Position numbers and translations under genes: made by a program. This document shows, one piece after another, positions 1 through 7,696 of a DNA stretch of 23,233 nt. The stretch comes from Baffinella frigidus (taxonomy: Eukaryota > Cryptophyceae > Cryptomonadales > Baffinellaceae), in assembly GCA_026770585.1 (NCBI GenBank), contig MU647124.1, forward strand, positions 1 through 23,233, read 5' to 3'. Within the stretch, counting starts at the first letter, position 1, and each line of letters starts with the position of its first letter. The notes under the pieces were generated by a model. It saw only the letters and a list, made by a program, of their open reading frames with translations, had not been told where the DNA came from and ran no database searches.

Positions 1-540
1 AAACTTGGTCGATCTTCCAGGATTTTCAAGACCTGGGGACCATGCATGATATGTTGAGATCATCTAGGGGGTAAATCCAGGTGAGAAACTCAGAAATCGT
101 GTCGAAAATGACTTCCGAGGACGTCCTGGTTGTTGTCCTTTGGGGGTATTTGCTCTTTTGAGCCAGAGCTGAAACTTAATCATAATTCCTGAAATTATGA
201 CTCTACAGGTGACAGGTGGGCTCCATTAAAAGTTGTTCTGGGCCTGGATTCAGCCTACAAATATCGCTTTACGGGTACGTGCATGTGTTCAGGCCCGTGG
301 GGGTCTGAAAACTTCCAAAGTTACAGAAGATCTCTTGTATTGACACTGCAAAGAGATCTGAGTGAGTTAAGGGTGAAACTTGGTCGATCTTCCAGGATTT
401 TCAAGATTTGGGGACCATGCATGATATGTTGAGGTCATCTAGGGGGTAAAACCAGGTGAGAAACTCAGAAATCGTGTCGAAAATGACTTCCGAGGACGGC
501 CAGGACGTTATCCTGCAGGGGTCTTTGCTGTATGGGTTCA
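1..540. repeat. Direct repeat with ~375-bp period
   Basis: The stretch from base 1 to about 122 recurs almost unchanged at 376-497, starting with AAACTTGGTCGATCTTCCAG in both. Similarity fades gradually over the next 40 bases. The first copy may be cut by the window edge, so this could be the end of a longer tandem array. The open frames here (456-701 plus strand, 401-640 minus strand) are short, run across the repeat and resemble no protein I know. Confidence 0.85.
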
Positions 541-1328
541 AAAAGACGATTCTATGCCCAGAGACAATCAGGCTACCCCCCTCCTTGATGTCAAGCTCAG
601 CACCCTCTTTTGGACATGAATCGTGTAGATATGGTTCCATTGAACGTGAATCAAGAATAATATTGGGGGGTCAAATGCCCGAAACTGGCTCAAGGGGCTG
701 AAATTTCATACGCCGGGTGTTTTCTCTGAGGGGGCGACCATAGGTGTTTTACTGCTGAATGCAAGACTCTTGGCCACAAAAGCCTGTTTCTCAAGTTCAA
801 TTGAGTCACAATCCTCACGAGAATTAACCCTGCGACATGGGTCCAGCGTGTTTTGATGCTTTATTGGCAGTATCCCACGAGAAGAAGGTACACTGTCTCA
901 GATTTATCGAGTTTGGATTTCACTACTGTCCTTGGCCTGAGGCTCATCCGTGAGAAATTAGCGTACTTGAGTTGGTACACGAGGTCCAAAGTAGAACACC
1001 AAGTGACAAGGCTGGTTCGAGGTCTCAGTCATGTACAGCGGTCTAATTTGGAGCTCATCCCTCGACGGTGAACCGTGAACCGTGAACCTTCCGCCCGTAT
1101 CCCTCCACCGTCAACCGTCAACCGTCAACCCTGATCAACCTTGATCAACCCTGAACCCTGAACCGTGAACCGTGAACAATCAACAATGCACTGTATTGTT
1201 GCAAGCGTTGAGAACGGAATCATGGACGCTGTGACTTTATTCAAGCCGGATTGCGCTTCAGAGTCCACACATCTCATAGACGTCGGCAGCGCGCGCCCGG
1301 ACCTATGTCCTCGTTGCGGATCGTCTAC
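541..1328. other. Intergenic stretch with no recognised gene
   Basis: No coding exon is convincing here. At 1066-1180 there is a short patch of heptamer-like units (AACCGTG, CCGTCAA, CCCTGAA), a diverged relative of the telomere-type repeats that dominate the rest of the window. Confidence 0.6.
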
Positions 1329-1450
1329 ATGGGGTACCTCGCGCATAAGAAAACGCCCCCCCCCCCCAGAACCACCATGGGGCCCCAGGCATAGGCCTAC
1401 TGTAGGGTCCTGGGGGGGGGGGAGGCTCTTATGAGCGAGGTACCCCTGTA
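1329..1450. mobile_element. MITE family A, copy 1
   Basis: The ends are near-perfect inverted repeats built on GGGGTACCTCGCNCATAAGA and its complement, ending TACCCCTG followed by TA. The interior is also largely self-complementary, around a CCTAGGNCC...GGNCCTAGG core, and includes a C-run and a G-run. There is no coding capacity. Short length, palindromic structure and TA flanks in the sister copies fit a non-autonomous DNA transposon of the Tc1/mariner (Stowaway) kind. That superfamily assignment is inference. Confidence 0.8.
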
Positions 1451-2725
1451 ATGATCAGGTGGACGGACCGTGATGCCTGCGCATCCCGGAGAAACCAATC
1501 TGCATGTGGCAGAACGCGCACACGGTGGTGAACATACCCTGAGTGAGTCCGGGACCCGCCTTGGTTTTCTTCCTACATGAGGTCTGGTCCTGTTTCCAGG
1601 GTTTAGGGTTCAGGGTTTAGGGTTTAGGGTTTAGGGTTTATGGTTGAGGTTATGGGGTTCAGGGTTCAGGGTTGAGGGTTCAGGGTTGAGGGTTCAGGGT
1701 GTAGGGGATTAGGCATTAGATATTACGGCCTAGAGTTTAGGGTTTAGGGCGTAGGGTTTAGGGTTCAGGGTTCAGGGTTCGGGGTGCAGGGTTCAGAGTT
1801 CAAGGTTCGGGGTTCAGGGTTTAGGGATTGTGGTGTGTGGTTGATGGGGTTAGGGTTTGAGGATGTAGGGTTCCAGTTTTGGGGTGTCAGTGGTTAGGGT
1901 TTATGGTTGAGGCGTTGGGGTTCAGGGTTCAGGATTTGGGGTGGAGAGTACAGGGTTTAGGGTTTAGGGTGCAGGGTTTAGGCATTAGAAAGTAGGGATT
2001 AAGGTTAAGGGTCCAGGGTTCAGGGTCCAGGGTTCAGGGTTCATGGTTGAGGGTTTAGGGTTCAGGGTTTAGGGTTTGATTAGGGTGTAGGCATACGAGA
2101 TTAGGGATTAGGGATCAGGGATTAGGGATCAGGGTTTAGGGTTCAGTGATCAGGGATTAGGGTTCAGGGTGCAGGGTTCAGAGTTCAAGGTCGAGGGTTT
2201 AGGATTTGGGGTTTAGGGTGTGGGATTTAGGATTTAGGGTTGAGGGTTTAGGGTGTAGGGTTTAGGGTTTGGGGTGTGGGGTTTATGGACCAGAGATTAG
2301 GTCCGGGGTTCAGGTTTTGGGGTTGTGGGTTGTGGGTCGTTGGTTGAGGTTACAGGTTGCGGGCTGTAGGGTGTCGTGGTTGGGGTTCATTATTCAGTGT
2401 TCAGTATCCAAGGATTAAGTGTCCAGGGTTTAGGGTTTAGGGTTTAGGGTTTGGGGTTTGAAGACTGAGGGTTCAGGGGTTTAGGGTTTAGGGTTTAGGG
2501 TTTAGGGTTTAGGTTTTAGGTTTCAGGTTGTAGGGTTTAGGGTTTAGGGTTTAGGGTTTGGGGTTTAGGGTTTAGGGTTTAGGGTGTGGGGATTATGGAT
2601 CAGGGATTAGGGTTGAGGGTTCGGGGGTTGTGGGTTGTTGGTTTAGATTTCAGGTTGCAGGCGGTAGGATATCGGGGTTGGGGTTCAGTATTCAGAATTC
2701 AGTGCCCAGGAATGAGAGTCTAGGG

Positions 2726-2781
2726 TTTCGGGTTTCGGGTTTCGGGTTTCGGGTTTCGGGTTTCGGGTTTCGGGTTTCGGG
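2726..2781 (+). repeat. Homogeneous (TTTCGGG)8 block
   Basis: Eight uninterrupted copies of TTTCGGG, one substitution away from the surrounding TTTAGGG. The same variant reappears as (CCCGAAA)10 inside an intron at 10529-10598. Confidence 0.95.
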
Positions 2782-2843
2782 TTTAGGGTTTAGGGTTTAA
2801 GGTTTAGGGTATGGGGTTTATGGACCAGGGATTAGGTTCAGGG

Positions 2844-2940
2844 TTTTGGGTTTTGGGTTTTGGGTTTTGGGTTTTGGGTTGTGTGTTTTGGGTTGTGTGT
2901 TTTGGGTTGTGTGTTTTGGGTTTTGGGTTGTGGGTTGTGG
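2844..2940 (+). repeat. TTTTGGG block with TTGTGTG dimers
   Basis: Five TTTTGGG copies are followed by alternating TTGTGTG and TTTTGGG units, a 14-bp higher-order dimer, and then TTGTGGG units. The seven-base register is kept throughout. Confidence 0.9.
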
Positions 2941-3300
2941 GTTTAGGTTTCAGGTTGCGGGCTGTAAGGTGTCGGGGTTGGGGTTCATTATTCAGTGTTC
3001 AGTATCCAAGGATTAGGAGTCTAGGGAGTAGGGTTTAGAGTTTGGGGTTTAGTTGTGAGGATTGAGGGTTTAAGGTTTAGGGGTTTAGGGTCTAGGGTTT
3101 AGGGTTTAGGGTTTAAGGTTTAGGGTTTTGGGTTTAAGGTTTAGGGTTTTGGGTTTAGAGTTCAGGATTTAGGGTTTAGGGTTGTGGATTGTGGGTTGTG
3201 GGTTTAGGTTTCAGGTTACAGACGGTAGGATGTCGGGGTTGGGGTTCATTATTCAGTGTCCAGTGTCCAGGAACGAGAGTCTAGGGTGTATGGTGGACGC

Positions 3301-3685
3301 TTCAGGGTTTAGGCTGAGGCAGGGGGGACCAGGATTTTGGGGTTAGGCCTGGGCTCCAACCTGGTTGCGGGAGGACGGTTCGGCGTGAAGGTGTGGGGTT
3401 CAGGGTTTGGGGTGCAGGGTTCAGGATTTGAACCTGCGAGTTGACAAGGGGTGGGACCTCGTCAGACTCGAAGGGCTCGTCTGAACAAGTCAGCGACTTG
3501 TCGGCCTTATCGACTCCATCTCCGAGCGACATGCCGACCGCACTGCCAACAAGTGCCCCACCAGAGGCAGTCAGCAAAAGGTATGGGCAGATCCAGGTAC
3601 AGTCCGGTACCACCGTACAGGAAATGACAAGCCCCGAAAACAAATCCCGGAGCTATTGGCGATCTCCCGAAGGGTTCAGAGTTTA
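3301..3685. other. Non-repetitive island inside the heptamer field
   Basis: About 385 bases of mixed-composition sequence interrupt the heptamer repeats. The plus frame at 3441-3686 is rich in Ser, Thr and Pro and has no recognisable domain. The minus frame at 3302-3643 runs partly into repeat sequence. It could be a captured gene fragment or simply unique DNA that escaped repeat expansion. I see no splice structure that would make it an exon with confidence. Confidence 0.4.
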
Positions 3686-4210
3686 GGATTTAACGCTTGG
3701 GGGTTGGGGGTTGGGGGGCAGGGTTTATGGGTCTGCCGACAAACCACAAACCACAGGGTTTGGGGTCGAGGGTGTAGGTTCTGGTCCTGGGAGTGCAGTT
3801 GGGGTTTAGAGTTGGGTTGATGGTTTATGGTTTATGGTTTATGGTTTATGGTTTATGGTTCATGGTTTATGGTTTATGGTTTATGGTTTATGGTTTATGG
3901 TTTATGGTTTATGGATTGGGTTTTAGGTTGTAGGATTTCGGGTTGGGGTTCAGGGATTAGGGTTCAGGGTTCAGGCTTGAGGGTTCAGGGATTAGTGGTT
4001 TAGGGTTTAGGGTTTAGGATTAAGGGTTTAGAGTTCAGGGTTTAGGGTTCAGGGAGTAGTGGTTTAGGGTTCAGGCTTCAGGGTGTAGGATTTAGAGGTT
4101 TAGGGTTTAGGGTTTAGGGTTTAGGGTTTAGGGTTTAGGGTTTAGGGTTTAACGTTTAGGGTTTAGGGTTTAGGGTGTAGGGTTGTTGGAGTGGAGGGTT
4201 CAGGATTTAC
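3686..4210 (+). repeat. Second G-rich heptamer stretch with a (TTTATGG)13 block
   Basis: Degenerate GGGTTTA/GGGTTCA units resume after the unique island. At 3824-3914 there are 13 TTTATGG units in exact seven-base register (one reads TTCATGG). Perfect TTTAGGG copies follow near 4099-4150. Confidence 0.92.
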
Positions 4211-4440
4211 GGGCAAATGTTGCCGCAGGCATCCGACCCTATACCCGTACTGAAAACCCTGTTCCTAGGCATCAAAAACACCCCCTGGACTTCGGACCCT
4301 TTTCCTAGGTATCACAACCCATGCCCAGCATCAAACCCTAGTGCTAGAAAACAAGACCTGTTCCTAGGCATCAACCCCCAATCCTGGACAACGAACCCTA
4401 CACCCAGACTTCAACCCCTATTCCTGTTTTGCAGACCCTA
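4211..4440. repeat. Degenerate TTCCTAGGCATCA-containing repeat
   Basis: TTCCTAGGCATCA or a one-base variant occurs near 4261, 4304 and 4361, separated by C-rich sequence with AACCCT words. Base composition switches here from G-rich to C-rich on the plus strand, so this is the boundary of the left heptamer field. No gene is visible. Confidence 0.55.
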
Positions 4441-5130
4441 TGCTTAAATAGCTCTGGTGGGCGTGCTGACCAGGTAAGAACTGCGCGCAGCACCCGAAAC
4501 CGTGGGATTCACGAACTGATCCTGTCAGAATCCCCGACCCCCCCCCCCCCCAAAAGCGAAGATCCGGCACCTGGGAGCGCACCCATTCTCGCATGGATCC
4601 CTGCTCCCAGCTCCCCCCCCGAGCTTAGCACAGACAAAACAGCTCTGCATGCATGCCAGCCTCCCAGCAAGCTCAGCGAAGACAGTCTGATGATTATGAC
4701 GACCTGGTGGGTCGCACATGCATTACCCGCAGCCACGGGATGCCCACTCAACACCACCCGCGCGTGGGGGCCGTGGGGGGACCACGGCGGGCTGCGATCG
4801 CACAGTTCTGAAAGTGCAGCACCTCCCCGAGCTCAGCAGAGACCAGGACAGCTCTGGTGAGCATGCCGACGAGGACAGCTCTGTTGAGCATGCTGACCTA
4901 GTGGGCACCACCATCAGCACCCCGCACCGACGAGATCCCCACCCCCCAGTGGGGTACCAACCGCCTGTCGCCTCGAGCGAGTTTCCAACGCAAATTCCGT
5001 CTAGGGACTCGCGGGGGCAGCGCAGCACTACTCAGAGGGCAGGGAGCCACACCTAGGAGCACACCGGACTGACTTTGTGCAGAAGCCACTCCGATGGGGC
5101 GCCTGCCGCCGCAACACCGCCCCGCTGAAT
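4441..5130. other. C-rich stretch with no firm gene; two 27-bp tandem units
   Basis: Several overlapping frames are open on both strands (for example 4429-4860, 4718-5056), as expected of GC-rich DNA, and none resembles a known protein. At 4841-4894 two 27-bp units are tandem (GACCAGGACAGCTCTGGTGA and its near copy). In the 4718 frame they read DQDSSGEHA/DEDSSVEHA. A multiple-of-three unit in an acidic frame hints at coding, but that alone is not enough to call a gene. Confidence 0.35.
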
Positions 5131-5155
5131 CCTCGTATTTGCTGACCTCATCGGA

Positions 5156-5308
5156 CTGATGCATCAGCCTTCCACCTGACCTCCGCCCTGATGCATCAGT
5201 CGAAAATAGCTGATGCATCAGTCTTCGAACAGGTTATCCAACTGATGCATCAGTTATCTGGTACTGATGCATCACCGTGATGAAGCCTAAATAGAACTGA
5301 TTCATCAG
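5156..5308. promoter_or_regulatory. Cluster of six CTGATGCATCAG palindromes
   Basis: The 12-bp palindrome CTGATGCATCAG occurs exactly at 5156, 5188, 5210 and 5242. It has one change at 5264 (last base C) and one at 5297 (CTGATTCATCAG). Start-to-start distances are 32, 22, 32, 22 and 33, close to three and two turns of B-DNA, so all sites face nearly the same side of the helix. The best sites extend to AACTGATGCATCAGTT. The spacers are not obviously conserved. A binding array for a dimeric protein is the simplest reading, either an enhancer 1.5 kb upstream of the TIR gene or transposase-type subterminal sites. The function is inference; the motif and spacing are seen directly. Confidence 0.7.
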
Positions 5309-6812
5309 TTAATTAACTCCTATTATTGGGAACTTACTCTAGATTCTACGAAATGCAATCCAGGGCTGGACGCTTCCTTGAAGTTGACAGAAATGGCTCA
5401 AATTCCGCCGCAGAAAATGGCGTTCGCCGGTGAGTTTGGCACCCTGGCGGCGCTGGTGCAGGGGCAATGGAGCACGCACGGTGAACAAAACGTCAAGTAT
5501 CAATCCCGTGGACTCATCACCCCACAGCTGGGGTGCGCATCTGTGCAGAATCATGCCAGGTTCCCTTGATTTGGGTCGGGTCCCAGCTTCTGGAGGCCCT
5601 TGGCCGCGCCCCAGCTGCCACTGGTGCGTGTGTTTGCAGCGGATCGACTGTGCAGTCCATTTGGGTGGTGTAATGGTCGGCCGGGGCACTTTTAAACAAC
5701 TCCTGGCTGCCTGACACGCGTGCACGCCTTTGCTACGCGGTCGCTCCCGCACAAGCCTCGGGAGACGAGTACAAACTCACTCCAGGGTACGCCCACAACT
5801 TGTTCTGTGCACCCTGAGCCCTACGCAGCACTCATAGGGTGGAAGGTAGCGTGTGTCTGGTTACACCAGCGGCTCCTCAGTCACCGGTATTGGCGTCCAG
5901 GGGCGCTGACGCACAAACAGGATCAAACGCGGACCAGGTCCTTGGCCTGGCTCTGCAGCTGCTGTGGTCGCGCGGGTGTGTCGGAGAAGTCTCTCACCCG
6001 ACCAGGACGTACTATGGTGGATCCTGACCGCTTTGGGTGAACATCCGACGGCTGGCAACGGAGCTATGAATATTTGGAGCATGCTGATGACCACCATGCA
6101 CCGTGCAAAGAGCAGTTGCAAGGGGTTTCAACCCCGTTTCTGTGCACGAATGGCCAAACAACCTCTTTGAGGATCATTGCACATACAAGGCCGAAGTGTC
6201 TAACTTGGCCAGGCGCCGGCGTGGTTGTCCCAGGGCGCGGGCTTGGTGTCGAGACCAAATTCGAGTGCAACCACAAACACGGCCACGCAGCCGCGCATAT
6301 CAACTCTTGGCAGCCAGAAATTGCTTCCACGCGAGCGCTCACGTGTAGCCTTCGCAGCGCTCCGCCTCCTGGACCTGTCGCTCGGCGGACACTCCGTCAG
6401 CGCGCCGCCCAAGAACCCCCAAAAGCTGCCCCCAGAATAGACCACCCCACCTCGTATCCAGCCGTGGCTGTGCGCGTCGCGGTGCCGAAAAAACTTGTCC
6501 ACCGTATGCAGGGGGCTTGCCCCGTTGGATTCCGCCCCTCAGATCCACCGCAGGCCCCCGGTGGGCCTCTACCGGGTCCTGCCTCCGCCCAACTACAGAA
6601 TCTAGTTGGCCCAGGGGCTGTCAACTTTTGATTGCTCCTCGTCAACTCTTGGGTGGAATACCCCTTGGTCTAAAACGGGTCGCAGTATTAAAAAGCGGCA
6701 TTTCCTTTGAATCAGAGCGGAGGCCGACCGCCGACCGAGGTCTCTCAGCACCAAAGCACCATCTCGCGAGACCTCGAGCTCTCCGCTCACACCTCACCGG
6801 CGCTCCCCCCAG
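5309..6812. other. Upstream region of the TIR gene, no confident gene
   Basis: GC-rich, largely non-repetitive DNA. A 58-codon frame from ATG 5393 to 5569 and a 185-codon frame at 6074-6631 are open, but they have no recognisable domain and lie in a region where most frames stay open. A splice-acceptor-like pyrimidine tract ending CCCCCCAG at about 6812 sits directly before ATG 6815, so an untranslated or short first exon may lie in this stretch. An AT-rich word TATTAAAAAG near 6686 could be a TATA-like element, but this is weak. Confidence 0.45.
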
Positions 6813-6814
6813 CG

Positions 6815-7696
6815 ATGCCCGTGGTGGAGCTCCCCATTTTCGCCACCATGCGAGGCGCAGTGCTGGAGCTCGATGATGTCCCGATCAACCGAACCAGCGT
6901 CTCGCAAGAAATTATTTTTCTACCAGCAGCGTCCCAGCTGCCGCAGGGCAGCTTCAGTTTGCGCGGGGAGCTGATGCACGCATTTATCTCCTACCGCGTA
7001 TCCACCGAAGGGTCCGAGGGAAACGGGCTGAGCGTGATCATCGCAGAGAAGATCCGGACGCTCTCCATGGACAGCAGGCAGGAACTGCAGATCCCGCGGC
7101 ATGGGTGGGGGGTCTGGCCCCGGATCGCCAAGCAGCCGGTTCCTTTCCGGAAGGAGGAGGCCAAGGTTTTTTTGGACCGAGAATGCCTTCAGGACGGGCA
7201 GAGCTGGCTTGCGGGCTTCGTGAAAGCGCTGGTGGCCTCGATGGTAGTCGTGCCACTACTGAGCTGGACGGACGATGATAAGGGATCGGTGGGCGAGCTG
7301 AGCCGGATCGGGGATCGAGGTTTCGATCGGGTCGACAACTTGCTGCTGGAGCTTATCCTTGCGACGGCTCTGCGGGAGGAGCCAGCATCAGCAGTCCAGG
7401 CGGTGCTGCCGCTGATGATTGGCCCAGCGCGGACCGCGGCGGAGGGGGGGGGCTTCGGATCGTTCCCTTTCCACAAGCTGGCGGTGCTGTCGGACGAGCC
7501 GAGCAGGGCGACCAACGCGCAGGCAGGGGCGATCCTGCGGCAGCTGGGGCTGAGCGAGGACAAGGTGCAGGCTGTGCTGGGGCGCTCAGTGAAGCAGGTG
7601 GTGGGCCTGGTGCTTCGGAACCAGGGGGTGCAGGCTTCGCAGTGGGGAGGCGTGGAGGGTGTGGTTGCGGAGTGCGGGACGAGGGTGCTCAAGACG
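6815..7696 (+). CDS. Exon 1 of the large gene: TIR domain
   Basis: Box 1 reads HAFISYR (residues 55-61). KVFLDRECLQDGQSW (117-131) matches the 'vFlD...L..G..w' strand and loop of TIR domains, followed by hydrophobic VVVPLLSW (144-151). DNLLLELILATAL (174-186) places Glu179 where TIR NADases carry their catalytic Glu, and VLPLMIGP (197-204) gives the last strand. After the TIR domain comes an Ala/Leu-rich helical segment containing RNQGVQASQWGG. The exon ends AAGACG|GTGAGT. ATG 6815 follows an acceptor-like CCCCCCAG; ATG 6848 lies in frame with a near-ideal start context. The frame stays open through the 93-base intron into exon 2. The inserted loop between box 1 and KVFLD (62-116) is longer than in compact TIR domains. 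Confidence 0.8.

Larger units (their letters stand above)
1599..3300 (+). repeat. Degenerate telomere-type (TTTAGGG)n field, G-rich strand
   Basis: The stretch is almost wholly composed of GGGTTTA, GGGTTCA, GGGTTGA and related heptamers, with the G-rich strand on the plus strand. It is too degenerate to be an active telomere end. Within it, a distinctive segment containing CAGGTTNC followed by GGTGTCGG-like sequence and TTCATTATTCAGTG recurs near 2353, 2651, 2951 and 3212, which gives a higher-order unit of about 300 bp. Long open frames here (for example 2811-3038) are only translations of the repeat. Confidence 0.93.

Noticed and set aside
2811-3038. Open frame rich in GFWVLGF repeats
   Set aside because: It is only the translation of the seven-base repeat. 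Units of 7 read in three frames give a 7-residue cycle that stays open when no stop is formed.
1599-4210. Functional chromosome end
   Set aside because: The repeats are highly degenerate, oriented inward relative to the window, and followed by ordinary sequence on both sides.
4429-5056. Overlapping open frames on both strands
   Set aside because: These are low-complexity C-rich translations. Only the two 27-bp units hint at coding, which is insufficient.
5156-5308. CRISPR array
   Set aside because: The repeat is a 12-bp palindrome, spacings are 22 and 32 bp in alternation, no cas genes are present, and the genome is eukaryotic.
6074-6631. 185-codon open frame upstream of the TIR gene
   Set aside because: Several frames are open in the same place, composition is Pro/Ala/Arg-rich as expected of GC-rich non-coding DNA, and no domain is visible.
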